A stretch of DNA of 64,000 nt from Ficedula albicollis (GCF_000247815.1 NC_021673.1:41060592-41124591); one strand, 5' to 3'; positions 49,501 through 64,000 are shown, counted from the first letter of the stretch. Notes: a model not told the origin generated them from the sequence alone. Translations and numbers: made by a program.

Positions 49501-52500
49501 CTTGGTCTTGTAAATCAATTTTTGTCTACCTTGTCTCGTTTGCAAGTGATATGTGCAAGGTGAAGAGTCAAAGTAACACACATCTAAAAAAAATTGAATT
49601 AATATGGAAAATGGGCTTGCTACCATTTTTTGATCCAGCCCTTACATAAGAAAACCCTAACTTTGTGCCACAATACAAATCTCAGTGTTTTACCTTTTCT
49701 GTGCACAAGTGAAATGAATTTGATTCAGCTAAGCACATGTCCAGCCTTAGACCTGTGCTTAAGTCCTGTTTTTGACAACTAAACACTGCTTACAGGACTT
49801 TGCTGAGTCAGGGATTGGATTCAGCTCTCCCATGGGTAGGCAGCCATATGCCAGGCACATTGTGGTATACAATGCTTAATTTCCCAGGGGAAAACAAACC
49901 TTCCAGAATTTTTTCTTCATCAGGCCTTTTATTAGACACTGCTAGATCTGAGTCCCAGGAGACCAGGTTTTCCTTGGCTCCAATGGCATGTACCCTCCTA
50001 TAAAATACAGGAATTGGCTGGGCACACTAGCACCAGAACTGGTATCAATGCCTACAGCCAGCTAGACCCTTGCTTGCATGTTTATTAACAAATTATCAGG
50101 AAAATATGTGATCACCACCTATTCCTACTTAACTCAAGAAAAAAACCAAACCCACTCCTGAAAGGACACTGCCTATGACCTTCTTGCCTTGAAATGCCTC
50201 ACTCTCCCAGGGCCACTCTCCCCTTCCCACTGGTGAACAGGCAGCTGCTGCTGGTGTAGGATGACATACTTGATGGAAACTTGCTGACTGCTGAGACACA
50301 GGTGACTGACTGTCCCCTCTCAAGATCACCCTTCTCTTTTCTTTTATCTTTCATCATACACGTGTGGTAAGATTTTTTAAACCAGAATTTTTCTTGCCAC
50401 ATTCATGAGTAGCACCTACACTGGGTTATGGTGACAAATGGGCACCAGAGACAAAATCCAAATCAGTTTAGTTCCTGATGATTTATTTCTTACTCTAATG
50501 TTGAGAAAATTATTTGTCGCCCTGCTTTTCCACCTTCCCTTAACTCATCTTGAGAAGAATTCATATCCTGAGATACACTTGCATTCAACAGGCCAAGGGA
50601 AGAGATGTCCATCATAGACCACTTTTAACACAGATTCACTTTGATACCACATAATTGTAACTGTAATTTTAAAGTCAGCCAACTGCCTGGCTTCTTAATC
50701 TACAGATTACTTTGCTATGCCTTATCTGCCTCTCAGAAAGTGATACAGATGGCTAGAATTTTCAAGTTTCTTACCGATTTTCCACTAAAAAGGAATTTAC
50801 ACAACAGAAGAGTTTGCTTATCACCTATACATAACCTACACATAATTAGCTTTCTTATGGTTAGTAGATACAAGATGGAAGAAATCTGCCAGCTGAAGAC
50901 AAATGGAATGCAATAATAACCCAATGATCAACTCAGTGCCTCAAAAAAAGGCTTTGGAAAGAAGGATCCACTTGTGGATGGTGAAACAAACTCAGCTTAC
51001 ATATAGAAAAGGAAAAATAAGTTAGAGATTACCGATAGGGGCAATGGACTCCTGGGTGATAAAAGCCCTGCTCAGTCATAACTAGGAGCTGTTGCTCCTA
51101 GAGCAGGACCAAGCATCTAGAGGGGAAGAAAGTGCTGCTTCAGTCCATTTTGCTATTGGGAGAAAAAATCCTACCCATGGAATCACTCATCCCCAACTGC
51201 TTCAGTACCTTTCAGGCTGAGACAATTTTTCCACTGCCATCTAAGTTACCTTTTTAAACACAAAATAGAGTAAATCCTGTCCTCTAGAGCTCCTTAGGGA
51301 GAAAGCCAGTCTTGCTAGCACAAAAGCATTCGGTGGCTTTTAGGTGACCTCCATCCATCTGGGAAGAGACAACATCCTCACGGGACCGACCAGATACCAA
51401 ACAGACTCTATTGTTAAAATCCTGTTTTACTACATACCCAGACATGAAAGAACTAAGGCCTGATCTGGCACACAAAGTTAATCACATATTAAGTCATCTT
51501 CAAAGTATGGAATTTTTCTTGTGTGCCCCAGGATTAGCATAGTCCAAATCAAATAATTGATAAAATTTAGTACTAGTCTTGAAAAAACTGAGCATCTCCT
51601 GTTGTTTCCAGGCTCCTTGGAGCTGTGATTTCATGATACAAAATGTTTGGCCACACAACAGCCTTGTGGTATTGCTGGAGTCCCATCCATGGCTCTGCCC
51701 TCCTCTTCCCTCCAGCTGTGGCTGCTGATTTCTGCCCTTAAATGGGGAAGAAATAACCAGGTTGGGATGTCAGAATATACATCGAGACATGTTAATATGA
51801 CCAGTATCTTCATGCCTAGATGTTGCTTACTGAACCAAATTATTTATGAGGAAGAAAGAAGCAAGATGCATAAGCAAATAATATCAACACACAAAACAAT
51901 GGCACAAAAACATGGTGCAAATAGGTCAATGTATCAGACCAAATAGAGTTATTGTCTCCATATCTCAAATATTTCTAATCTAAGACCCTATAAAAGATAA
52001 GCCTGCTTCATCTCTACCAAAAAGCTTCCTTCAACATTGTAGGAAAAACCCTCGACTTTGAAAAAGAGTAACACAAATTAAATTTCATACACTGCAGGGA
52101 TTTATCAATCTATATCACCAAGGGAGAAGAAAAAGACAAGCCATCTTTGTCTAAAATGCTGTAGTGAGAGAATTGTCATTGTCTTTGGATTCTTTTATAA
52201 ATAAAATAAATATAAAAAGACAAGTCATTTTCTCACCTAATTTTCCTGTAGAACTGATAATTAAGTGTTGTTGGCTGCATCACCAGCATACATTTGTGAT
52301 AGTTGATTTAGTGTCTCTGCACATTTAAAAGCTAAACATTTTCTCTTTTGCTGAGTAAAAATACCTGTTTCATGGCCTTTTCTCTCCTTCAAGTAATGTC
52401 AGCTTTATTTTTTTTAAAACTTGCCACCAGTGAAAAGTGTTGCTTTTTCAAAAATCTTTCATATGTCAAGGACTTCACTGAAGAGTAATTACTGTGTATG

Positions 52501-55500
52501 TTGCAGAATGACTCTACATTTATCAATATATTAATAAAGATGCAAGACGCTAGCCCATATATTTTTAGAATATATATTACAAAGCCACTGGTTGGAACAC
52601 AAGGCCAAAGTTTAGAGGGACCAACCTCTGACTGGGTGGAAGCCTTTAAATCACTTTATGATGTTTTGCACATCCTTTAATTTATCTTCTTGAGTGGGAA
52701 GTGCTGAAACTACAGCTAACTGGACATGGGAATAAATCATCACCTATGTGGCAAGTACTTAAGGCTTTCCTCACAAGTGTGTCCATCCTTTCAGTGTGGT
52801 TCATTCTTCCCATAGCAGCAGCAGCAGCCTGGCAGTATTGTATTGTTGAGTCAAAGTTTCATGGCAGAGAGCCATGAGGAAGACAAATAGTTTTGACACA
52901 AAAAGGAGAAGATTTAGTTTAAGGTGCCCAAGTTGGAAATAGACAGCCAGAGTCTTTGACCAAGAGCTTCTGCACATCCTCAGAATTAGGTGCAGCTAAG
53001 AGGACTCCTCTGTTCTTGGCTCTTCCTTTCTCAGTTGCCTCAGCTCTGGCTTCCAAAGACAAATCCTTCACACTGTGATGTTAGAATGTGTCTGGATGTG
53101 TCTGGCACTCCTCTATGACCACACTGACTGACAGGCTTTCAAGAAAAACAATGTCTCTATGCAAATCGAGGGCCCCAACACCTGTGCCAGGGCATCCAGT
53201 GCTTTGCTTATAGGCACACACCTTGCATTTCGTTCCACTTATCTTGGTACAAAAAAATAAAAATAACCCTCCCCAAAGAGATGACATTAAAATCAATTGT
53301 GTTTAAACTGAAACCAAGTACGTGTACAGTTTTCCCCAGTGTGAAACTTGTTTTAAGTTAAACCATTGAAACTTTCCTAGGTACAGGAGGTTTTAAGAAT
53401 GCCTACATACCACCCATGACACCGCAAATTTCAGCAATAACCCACAGTAACTCCCACATCATGTACACAATAGCTCAGTGCTTGCAAAATTGCTGTCATT
53501 TAGCAGTCTCTGTATCTAATCAAAGCCTGCACACACACACTAAGCTATGACCAGAGCTAATGACATGCCATGGGATCATTTTTGCCACCCTGAATTAGCA
53601 AGAGACATTAAAGGAGACATTAGAAAAGCCTCCTTTGAAATGGCCATGTGAGAATAGCCACAAAGGTAGAAAAATTACATAATGTGTGCAAGTTTTCTTA
53701 TGAAAGAAATAATGAGATAGGACCAAAGTCCTAATTTAACTCTCCTAGCAAGATCAATGTTGTTTCTGCAAACTCTATTGCCTGAATATTGCACTGTAAA
53801 TCCCTGAGGACTTGTTAGCTCCTCCAAGTCCTTCTGGAGTGATTTAGCAGGTTTATTGTTGTATGTCTGTATATGGAGGCATTAGGAGAGATGGGAATTG
53901 TATGCAAGCCTTTGCCACCACAATTTGTAACCCAGAAAATCAAACTGCTATCAATCCCACATTATGTTAGTATTTCAGCTCCTTGGCAATGGTATTCTGG
54001 GAAATCCAGTATTTACATACATACACAATTTTCATTTTGGCAATTAAACATTAGGGACCCTGAACTGAAGCCCACAGCTGCCTGCAAGGACAGAAAGCCA
54101 TTTTGACAGCAGCAACTGGCATGGGCTGAGCACGGCAGCACTTTCTCATCTGTCCAGCTTTTACCTGTTCTTTTGCCTGTCTGCCACTGAGCCCGAGTGC
54201 CAGTGTGTGCAAAGCCCTGGCAGCAACATAATATTCAACAGTGATGCTTCAAAACTCAGTCTTTTCAATACTAATCCTACTCTTATAAATTCCAGATAAC
54301 ATTTTGAAAGGCATTTCTAATGAAGGACTTGTTATTTCCCAAGTAGAGACGGGCAGCCCCAGCTTTCTCCTTTCTGTGTCTTGCCTTTTTCTTTATCACA
54401 GTTGTGTAACAGCCCAAAAGATACATGACATTTATCACAACAGTTCTCATCCATTCACCTGACAATTAGAAATGCCCAGTGGAGGGGCCAGAGGCCTGGT
54501 ATTTATGTTTGTATTTTTGAGTTTCAGCATTTCTGTAACCCTTTGTTACCACTAGTATAGCCAAAAGTCAGCACTCACCTCATACAGCAGGCACATCCAC
54601 ATCACTAAAACACAGGATTGAGAAGGAGCTTTGGTGTGAACTCTGGTTTGTGTAAAGAAGCACTTTCACCTGTATTTTCTGCCAGCTGTTGCATCTAAAC
54701 CAGTATCACTTATCACAAGGAAAGGTTTGTCACAACCTCTTCTTCCTCTTGGAAGACATGTGAGTGTGGGGCAATGATGAAAACTGCTGTTTCTTTGCCT
54801 ATGGACAGCTAAGGCCAGATCCTGCTCACAGCAAAACCAGATTGCTACTATTTAAGAAAATATCCTGACTACACTTCTAATCAAATGATAATACTCTGCA
54901 TTTTTTTCATACCTTGAAAATTTTATTGGTCACCACATTTCCCCACTGGTGACGCAACTCCATTTGCAGCTCACTGCTCATGACCATCCTACATTTTCAG
55001 GTGCATCACATGGGCATACTGGGCTCAAGTTAATCAGAATGACTAGACTTTAAATAAGCAGAGTGAATACTAATTATCATGTATTTATAGCTAGATCTAG
55101 GGCCAACCAAGCTACTAAGAATTTATTTACAGAATAGGTAATTAAAATAAAAATTAAAAGAAAAGCAGGTTATTGCTTAGACACGTCTGCAAACAATGAA
55201 ACAACATTAACATGGAGGAGACTTGTTACATTTTGGTGGATTTGATTTTTGAATGCCAGGCTGGGTTTCTTGCTTCCCAACCTCTGCAGCCCTGCCATCA
55301 CCACTAGTTGCAGGAGAGGCGGTTTCGCAGGCAGCGGCATTCCCCTGCAGAGGCTGTAACCCCACACTGCCCAGAGGCACGGCGTGTTGATTGAAGCATG
55401 GTCTCTACGTGTCATGTGTCAAGGATGATATGTCACCAAATCAGCCTTGCATCTCTATGCAAGGTGTTGAGATAACACTATCAAATCATGTCCTCGTGAC

Positions 55501-57717
55501 TGTTTTTTGGTGTCTAATATAACAAATGACTATAAGCTCACTCTGGATTAATGTCGGTGTCATGAATGTTTACTAATGCATATCAAAGCTGGGATCAATG
55601 CCAGGAAAGGATTTTAAGTGTAAGTTTACAATGAAACACAGACAGAGAGCTGACTTCTCCCCTACAGCACAAATTACAAGCAAGTTTACACTGCATTTTG
55701 CAAGGGCAGAGGGTAATATTCCTGACACATTATTGAGAAAACAAAGATTCCCTTCCTTCTTTCTGTGGAGGAACAACTTAATTTAGGTTATATTGGTTTA
55801 CTGCTTGAAACTGTAAGATAAATCACATTGTGGGCAAGATGTAAGCTCTGGCTTGTCAGTAGACTGGTGACACATATACTTGTAAGTCTCACTGAATGAC
55901 CCAACACCATCCAATTGGACATTGTCATGTTTTTTCACTTCTTTTTTTATCATGTTCCACAGCTGGACCTGTCTTCCCAGACCCTTGAAAATTGTCCATG
56001 ATTGTGTCCAGTGCTAGCATAGCAGATGCAGCAGTGTGCCACCATCTGTGCTCACAGAAGTTCCCACTCTGTCCCAGGTTCCCCTCAAGCAGCTGGTGGT
56101 TCACAGGATCCCATAGCTCAGAAGTGAATGCCAAAGGATGCGATTTGAGGGCAATATGCTGTTACTTTCAGTTTTAATTTTCGCCATTGCTGCTTTGAAG
56201 GGCTTTGCAAGCTTGCCTTAATAGATTGCTTTTCTTGGTCAAATGGCAATATTTATTTTAGCAAAAGGCTTTGGGGCAAATAGGTTAACGGGAGAATCCT
56301 CCACTTTTAACTCCTGTTTCCTGGAGGAAAGGAGGAGATTCCTATTTCTGCATTGGAGCTACACTCTGTATGGGTAATTCCTGACCTGCTGGACATTGCA
56401 GTCTGCTACACAGGGCCCTCAGCCCACTCCTCAGCAGGCGGCAGCACTGTGGGGTGTTTCATGTGGCCAAGGCACATGAGAGACAAAGGACAGACTCAAT
56501 GCTTTCCTCTTTCATGCAGCCTCTCTGCAGCCAGGTAATACATCCTTTTGCATGTGCTGAAGCTGGCCCAAACCAACTGGGACCCCTTGCCCAGCAGCAT
56601 TTGGTGGGCAGTGCTGCCATACACCATGCCAGGCTGCACACAGGAAAGGCAGTGTCTGAGCCTCACACACATCTGTAGGAACCTGAGCACTGATAACTCA
56701 CTTCAGCCTCATCCTGGATATGTGTTTGTGCACATATGTATTTTCACAGCCTTGCAAATGAACAAAAGGTACGGTTCTTTTGAGCGGTGATACTGTCACA
56801 AGGAAGTGGCAGACTTGGGACATCAACACTGCAGCTCCAGTCTATCAGCCTGGGGAACCCCTGCCCTGTGCATCACCTACTTGCAGCTGATCTCAACAGG
56901 CACATCCTACTGTCCTCTTGGGTCGTCACTATTGCAGCAAGTCCAAGAAAACATGTGTAAGCTGGACCTCCGGGAATTACAGACATCTGAGGCATACTGG
57001 GTGTTGTAGGTGTTACCCTGACTTTCTGCTCTCACCCCAAAAGCAGGCAGCAGCTGCTGACTCACACCTCACCAGCTCCCATGTTACAGCCACTGAGGAA
57101 GGAGAAAATCAGCTTGCAGAAAGGGGATGGCGTGTGAAATGTGGCTGCAAATACTGGTCTCAACCTAGTGCTGCTGCGGCCGAGGAGCCAGCCAGAGCAG
57201 CAGAGCAGGACAGCAGCAGCCTGTGCAAGCCCACACACTGCTGTGGGCAGCTCTCAGGCCGTGTCAGAGCTGGGGCTGATGCAAGTTTCAGGCAGGTTTA
57301 AGGCAAGATGGTGCAGCGATGACTGAAGGTCCTGTGAAGGCACTGTGGCCGCACACTGCTCTGAGCCATCATCCAGCCTGGCCAGGCTTCCTTGCCTGTT
57401 GCTGAATAATGCTGCAGCCTGCCCCAGCCCCACACCTTGGTGTTCCCATCTGCAACCCAGAGTCCATAAAACTTCCCTCCCTTCATGGAACATTGCAAAA
57501 TGTTTGGACCCAAAGGTCTAGCTAAGAGCCAGCATAACTGATGATGCTGAAGGCAAAACTGAAACAACCTTGAACTTGGGGGAAGAAGGGAAGGAAAGAA
57601 AACCTTTTCACGTGGACTCATGCCAGCACCACAGCCAAATGCATAAATGATCTTAACTTTGGAAAGGGTGGGCACACCGAGGCCATTGTAGGGCAAAGCA
57701 AAACAGCTGAGCTGTGG
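46563..57717. other. Gene-free sequence, about 11 kb
   Basis: AT-rich intergenic sequence with no reading frame above about 150 codons, no recognisable domain, no RNA gene and no transposon I could name. Far-upstream regulatory elements of EOMES could lie here but cannot be told from sequence alone. Confidence 0.5.
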
Positions 57718-59221
57718 CCAGCTAGCAGCTGCAACTGGCAACCCCAACTTCCCCACTCACAGCAAAGCATCGTTCCCTGAGAGGCAGCGGTGGCTAAATG
57801 GCCCTGAAAGAACCCAAGAAACAAATTTTGAGCTGATAGCCAACCTCCTTTGCTGTCAGCGAGGTAGTGGCACAGGAGGAGCCGGCATCTGCTGGGTGCC
57901 TCCACACAGCAGCAAGGGGAGGGCTCTGCTCTGGGAATTGCCACGATTAGAAATGCACCTGAGTAAACCATGCACAGGGAGCAACAGAGGCTGCATGATT
58001 TTTTAATCTATTAATCTGTCTCTGCAGCAACCCTGGGTTTAGAGAAGCTAAACTTTTGATTTCTAACAAAACCAGCAGTTTATAATCCAGACTGCTCGAA
58101 CCTGAAGAGTACAAAACTTGGGCTTCAACCCCCCGCTTTAATTTCCTTCAGCAATTTATCGCCTCTTTGCAGTTCACACATACAGAACAACCAGAAAAAT
58201 TTCTTAACACCCCTTTGGCAAGCCACACGGAAGCAACTGCCACAGTATTTTTTTGTTATTGTTTTCAGGGCCTATGGCAAAGAAGAATTAAAAAAAACCC
58301 AAACACCCAAACTAAGCCAAGAAAGAAAAACGTACTTGCCTTCCACAGGCAAGACACATGCAAAGAGCATGAGAATCCACATGAAAGGGCAAAATACGTT
58401 TTTTTTTCAAATAGAATTTCCCTGGTTGCCTTCCACAGGCAAGACACATGCAAAGAGTATGAGAATCCACATGAAAGGGCAAAATACGGTTTTTTTTCAA
58501 ATAGAATTTGAAACCAGCTAGCAGCTGCAACTGGCAACCCCAACTTCCCCACTCACAGCAAAGCATCGTTCCCTGAGAGGCAGCGGTGGCTAAATGGCCC
58601 TGAAAGAACCCAAGAAACAAATTTTGAGCTGATAGCCAACCTCCTTTGCTGTCAGCGAGGTAGTGGCACAGGAGGAGCCGGCATCTGCTGGGTGCCTCCA
58701 CACAGCAGCAAGGGGAGGGCTCTGCTCTGGGAATTGCCACGATTAGAAATGCACCTGAGTAAACCATGCACAGGGAGCAACAGAGGCTGCATGATTTTTT
58801 AATCTATTAATCTGTCTTTGCAGCAACCCTGGGTTTAGAGAAGCTAAACTTTTGATTTCTAACAAAACCAGCAGTTTATAATCCAGACTGCTCGAACCTG
58901 AAGAGTACAAAACTTGGGCTTCAACCCCCCGCTTTAATTTCCTTCAGCAATTTATCGCCTCTTTGCAGTTCACACATACAGAACAACCAGAAAAATTTCT
59001 TAACACCCCTTTGGCAAGCCACACGGAAGCAACTGCCACAGTATTTTTTTGTTATTGTTTTCAGGGCCTATGGCAAAGAAGAATTAAAAAAAAAACAAAC
59101 ACCCAAACTAAGCCAAGAAAGAAAAACGTACTTGCCTTCCACAGGCAAGACACATGCAAAGAGCATGAGAATCCACATGAAAGGGCAAAATACGTTTTTT
59201 TTTCAAATAGAATTTCCCTGG
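57718..59221. repeat. 708-bp near-identical tandem duplication (offset 796 bp) plus a partial third piece
   Basis: 57718-58425 and 58514-59221 match base for base apart from a few differences (for example CTGTCTCTGCAG against CTGTCTTTGCAG, and a change in the A tract near 58,291). The 88-bp spacer 58426-58513 is itself another copy of the unit's last 85 or so bases (CCTTCCACAGGCAAGACACA onward). Overlapping frames repeat with it but none looks like a protein. Confidence 0.93.
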
Positions 59222-62200
59222 AAAACATATTGAGAATAGTGTCATCTCCAAATATGTATTTACACTACCTACATACATGTGTTTGTCCCTGCATCTATTA
59301 TTTATACAAATTATTTTAAATGCAGTAGAAAAGGTGTTGCTTGAGGTTTCACATAAAAGCAGGAAAATGGGAAGTAAAATTCAGTGCCTGCTCCAAATCC
59401 ACTAGCACTGCATATTAATTTAATATTTTTTCTATTCTATTGCTCTGGTCTTCCATTAAAATCTCAGACCAAACTCAGGCAGCCTGTGTAATTTCAGGAC
59501 AGATGGAATTGCCCTTGTTATTTCCCATTCACACAGCAAAGGATTCTCTAATGAGATGAATACTTGGGGCTCAGGTTTTCGCTGCTTCATAGCCTAGATT
59601 CTCATTTTACAGTGCTGTGAAGTGGTGGTAAAATGATGCCTTACTAAATGGTAGTATTTTACACCCACTAACCCGACTCTTCAAAGCTGTGTTAATGACT
59701 ATGCAGAGTGCAGAGCCAGAAGAATCAGACCTTAGGTGTTTACGGTCAGGAAAAGTGAGAGCAGGCGCAGCTCGCTGTGCTTGCAGTGCTGCAGCCCTGC
59801 CACACAGAGGCTTGTGCAGCTCGTTCAGTTCTCTGCATGACCTGTCTGTAGCCATGCAGCCTCCTTTCGACTAGGGTGCCTTCTATAATTTGCTGTTTCA
59901 CTGACACATTTTGTTGCCAGGACTTGATGTCAAAGGCGATGGCTCTTATTCAAGAACCATTTTCCCTCACCATGCCCAGCTCAAGGACATATTTAAGCCA
60001 CATTAAACTCTAGAAACAAATTCAGCCCACCTTTGAGACCACTACACAAGAGACATGTCATCACCTGCCCTGGGGCTTGTAACCCTTTCATCACTGAGAT
60101 TCGTCCCTTGCATCCCACCCAAATGTGACCAGGTAAATTAATTCCCTTCACTAACACTTATAATTCTTAATTCTTTGCTTTGCTGAGATGTATTTCCACA
60201 AAACTACATCAAAAAGCAACATGGTTATTCCCGAGCCATACTTCTTCATTAGGTCTGCTGCTGGAGCACCAAGCAGAAACACCCCACTGTTTCTGAGTGT
60301 TTGACAGACCTGTATCTTTGTTCAGAGCTTCTTGTCTTTCAGATCACAAGTTCTCCAAGGTAGGGAGTATCTTTCTGTTGGGAATCTGCCAGTCTGCTGG
60401 TATAGTGGCATCCTGACCTGAGAGCAAACACAGACCAATCTTTCATTTCTTATATATCGAGAGCGTGTATAAAAAAAGAATTCTGCCCCAGATCATTTCA
60501 ACTGGTCTTCTCTGAAAAGCTTTGATACACTACAGGGCAAACATTTTACATGGGGCAGGTAATGGTTCCCATTACCCTTTGTTCTTGAGACACTTTCCAA
60601 ACATCAGAGGAACACCTATTGCAGAGGAAAAAAGCATTCGTGTAGCTGCATTTTGCTCCCGCAGCCTCTCAGTAAGTGGCAAATCCCCTCTCATCTATCT
60701 GCGCCCTTGATGGGCTTGCAGGGCCCACTGAGAGAAGGCTGACATGCAATCCACTAAGTGCCAGCACTGCAGTTCCCTGCTGTGCCCTATCTCCTGCACA
60801 CGCAGAGACATTTGCCTGCTTGGGGCAGTGGTGTGTTGGCACTGGGGTATCAGTTCCTCCTTTCAGAAACAGGAAATATAACGGATGTGTTATTTTCCTT
60901 CCTGGGACCACCTATCTACTGATGGCCCTACAGCACTGTTAATGTGCAATCCAAACACTGCCCAATTTGCTTATAGACAAGATTTCCTCTTAAGCCCGAT
61001 GTGCTTTGTAGTAGAAATACGTGTGTGCATGTGAATTTCGACTGCTAATAGCAGAGCCACAAGGGAGTGTACATACCTGCAGATGGATGATGCTTGCACA
61101 GTAAGCCCTATGCAATCCATAACAGAATATGGTACCAGTCAGTCATTGTGTCACTTCAGATCTGCCTTTTTCTCTTCTTATACTACACACAGTGCATTTC
61201 CAGAAGTTCTTCCACAGCACACAGGATTTTCTTGGAGAAGGAGAGGGATTTGTCTACTTGATGTTAGGCATCTTACCGAGACTTCTAAGCTGCCTGCCTT
61301 AAATTCTCTTAATGAAGTATTCTAAACTTGGTTTACTTCTGTCTTCACTCTAGGCTGATTTCAGAATAATTATTATTCCTGAGTTTAGAGTGAAAAATCA
61401 GGCAATGTAATTTTGCTGCAATGCAAACTCAGAGTAACTGACCCCTGGGGCAGGCTTAGTGAGGGATTTGATCCTGTCCACCAGGGAAGAGCGATAGCAC
61501 CACGTGGCCAAGTGGCAATGGTCATGAGATAAGGTATGGAGAGGCAGGAGGCAGTCCTCAACACCTCTGGGTGCTCAGACCATACCCATCACTTCTGTTG
61601 GCAGGAAGGTCACTGGAATTGACACCAGTTTGGGAACAGACAAGTCTTTACAACTACCAACGGGAATTGATGCTTATAACTAAATGGCTTATAACTAGAA
61701 CGGCTTATAACTAAAAATCCATTAGTGCTGCAAAAGGTGAGTAAATTTGCACTAGAAGAAGAAGACCGAATAACATTGGCTGTGCCCTCCACCTGAGGAA
61801 CTGCTCCTGTCTACAGCACCAGGCTTCTGACAGTGCAGCTCACAGGCACATCCCAAACTAAAGAAGCTGTACCGTTCATTGCTTTTACTTTTTCCTTAGT
61901 GTAACCGCATCCACAAAAGGCTTTTGGTAGCATAGGACTGCTGTTTAAAAAAATCACACTTCAAATCAAGAGTATTTTTCTGGTAAGAGTTGCTGGAGTG
62001 TGATCTTTAAAGCACTTTACACTTGTGATTCTCCTCTGTCGTGCTCATCCCGCACCACAGCACTGCAGGAATCAGGAGCACTCACATAACATCAGTAGGC
62101 AATCTTCCCCAGTCACAGCATGTGCCCAAAGTGTATATTAAACACCCATCAATATTTGGCATGAGGACACTATTTGCCTTCCCACTGTCACCCAAAGACA

Positions 62201-63413
62201 ATTCAGCTTTACAGCCGTACCTGTGCAGATTTAAATTAAACCTGCACCTATACAGCTTTAAATTCAACCTGCCAGGGACTGCTTTTGGCCACTGAGGCCA
62301 GCCAGCACAGTATGGCCTGTGTCTATGCTACCGGCTGCTCTCCTTTTCCAAAACCTGCCTCCGGTCTGGTCACTGGGAATGGCCCATGCTGGCTCCCAAG
62401 CACTGCCTGCGACCTGCTGGGAGGGCTGCTGCCTGCTTGGACCAGGTAGCAGCACAGATGACCGAGTTCCCGTCCCAGGGATTTTCCCTGCCGCTGTTTT
62501 TTGACTCAGATGGACGCAGACAAGGCGTCTGCACAGACTGCGACTCGTGCTGAAGATCTTCGCTTACGTTATTGCACAGAATGGTCCTAGGTTTGCCATA
62601 GGTTTGGGTCAGCAAACAGTCTTCACAGAGAGCAAAGCATTTACACATATGCTTGACTATGAGTCAGGTAAAATCTGGGATAAGGAATCCTCTTTCTGTG
62701 CTTTTCCACAGAAAAGTGGAAAACCAGTATGAAATGCAGGTCCTCTGGATGCCTCCTGCAGCTTTGCAGCATATGTGTGCTAGTCATCATGGTGTCCACA
62801 CGGTATTTAACCAGAGCCTGCCTGCTCTGAGCATGAAGATGGTGTCCCTGTAGGTCTGTCATATCCCCCTTAAAGTATCTCTCAGTGACTTGTCAGCTCT
62901 TTAGAGATGAGGAAATGGACAAACCACAGAAGAATACAACAGCAAGAAAAGCTCTCCGGGGTAAATAATGATTTTTACTAGAGCAATTAAGACAGCTGGA
63001 AAGAATAGACTTTAAAGAAAATAATTTTTAAAAATTGATGTTTCTGAAATGTTATCCCTTTTTTCCAGCTATCACTTGAGCTAGCAATACAAATTGCCTC
63101 CCGTTGCTATTTTCCTTAGACCAGCCTAGCTGTTACTGTTAAAATTACTCTCGCCCTCTGCAGAGGAGCAGATCACCTAAAAGAATCACACCTGGTGCTT
63201 CTAGACATGATGCAAACACTTCATACCAGTGCCAGAGCAATCTGCCTCCCTTTCCATGGCATAATCCCATGATACAAGAACTTGAGGACTAACCAGTCCA
63301 ACTATTAAAATACCCATGTCTGAAGCAGGGAGTAACTTCCCAACCCATTGTGTGAGCGTCATGTCTGCAGATAACAGACATGACAAACAAAAGTCTACTG
63401 GTTGGACAGACAT
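59222..63413. other. Non-coding sequence, no gene recognised
   Basis: No supported gene. Contains three close copies of GGCTTATAACTA at 61,670-61,712. Confidence 0.5.
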
Positions 63414-63472
63414 GAGATTAGATTAGATCGGATCAGATCAAATTAGATTTGATTAAATCAGAATTAATTAAA
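63414..63472. repeat. Degenerate GATTA/GATCA repeat
   Basis: Five-base GATTA, GATCG, GATCA and related words follow one another from GAGATTAGATTAGATC to about AATTAATTAAAGATG. Likely a decaying pentanucleotide microsatellite. Confidence 0.75.
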
Positions 63473-64000
63473 GATGGGTGCTTTATTATCTCTTGTCAAG
63501 GTTCTTGCTCTGGTACTGCGTTCTTAGAGAGCCATGAAACATCTTGGATGTTTAGAAAATATAAATACTTTTGTATTCTGCCCAGAATTTGTGATTTTGT
63601 TAAAGATCTAAGAGGGGACTGAGGTGTAAAACCAAATTTTAATCCCGTTCAAGACAGATGCACTATATTACCAACACTGTTGGTAATACCAACACTGCTA
63701 AATGACAATGTCATATGGAAAATTTTTAGCTGGGAAGGAGAGATGCACTTGCAATTTAAGAGATAAATAAACAGTGCATGTTTAAAGATTCTCACAGTAA
63801 AGAATAAATGCCTTTTGAATACATGATTCTTCTCTCAGGACATGGTAATTTGTTTGCACCATACAAAACCAAAAGCATTGTAATATTCTTGACCTGAAAT
63901 AGCTGCTATACTTCTGCTCTGAAGGATATTAGACCAAATTTTTGCATATCCTCAAAGTCTGAATGCATCAGTGAACTACAGGAAACTTCCCTTATGTTTA
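63473..64000. other. Non-coding sequence, no gene recognised
   Basis: AT-rich; a small duplication of ACCAACACTG occurs near 63,670-63,696. Nothing else recognised. Confidence 0.5.

Overview
The window is vertebrate, almost certainly avian and probably songbird, nuclear DNA. It carries one recognisable protein-coding gene, EOMES (eomesodermin, TBR2), on the minus strand. The bird assignment rests on two CR1 retrotransposon fragments, one ending in the ATTCTATGATT-type 3' tail; an internally deleted ERVL-like endogenous retrovirus whose LTRs begin TGTCTTGG; and EOMES itself, whose six exons can be read from the sequence. Songbird rather than another bird is inference from the retroviral LTR.

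Layout. 1-13.5 kb is non-coding sequence downstream of EOMES, with two short tandem duplications, a minus-strand CR1 fragment (about 4.9-5.35 kb), a 101-bp tandem duplication at 9.8 kb and two roughly 0.5-kb pure poly-C tracts. 13.5-16.2 kb is a GC-rich island just 3' of EOMES. It surrounds an AT-rich block (about 14.86-15.18 kb) that looks like a conserved non-coding element. 16.5-21.7 kb is EOMES: 3' UTR, six coding exons with consensus splice sites, a TATA box and an upstream CCAAT box, all inside a CpG-rich region that continues to about 24.2 kb. From 24.2 kb to the end I find no gene, only non-coding sequence holding a CR1 element (26.7-27.76 kb), a second GC-rich island (28.45-29.6 kb), a 312-bp pure CA microsatellite (31.84 kb), the retroviral remnant (42.3-44.5 kb) and several recent tandem duplications. 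The largest duplication repeats 708 bp at a 796-bp offset (57.7-59.2 kb).

The most unusual feature is a set of eight uninterrupted poly-C runs (24 to 896 bases, about 2.67 kb in total), all C on the plus strand. Several lie between two copies of the same flanking sequence. One replaces most of EOMES exon 1 and puts the gene out of frame. Another replaces the protease-RT linker of the retrovirus. I judge them to be assembly or gap-fill artefacts rather than biology, so EOMES here is a damaged representation of an intact gene. I find no convincing previously undescribed biological system. The candidates most worth testing are the non-coding islands flanking EOMES.
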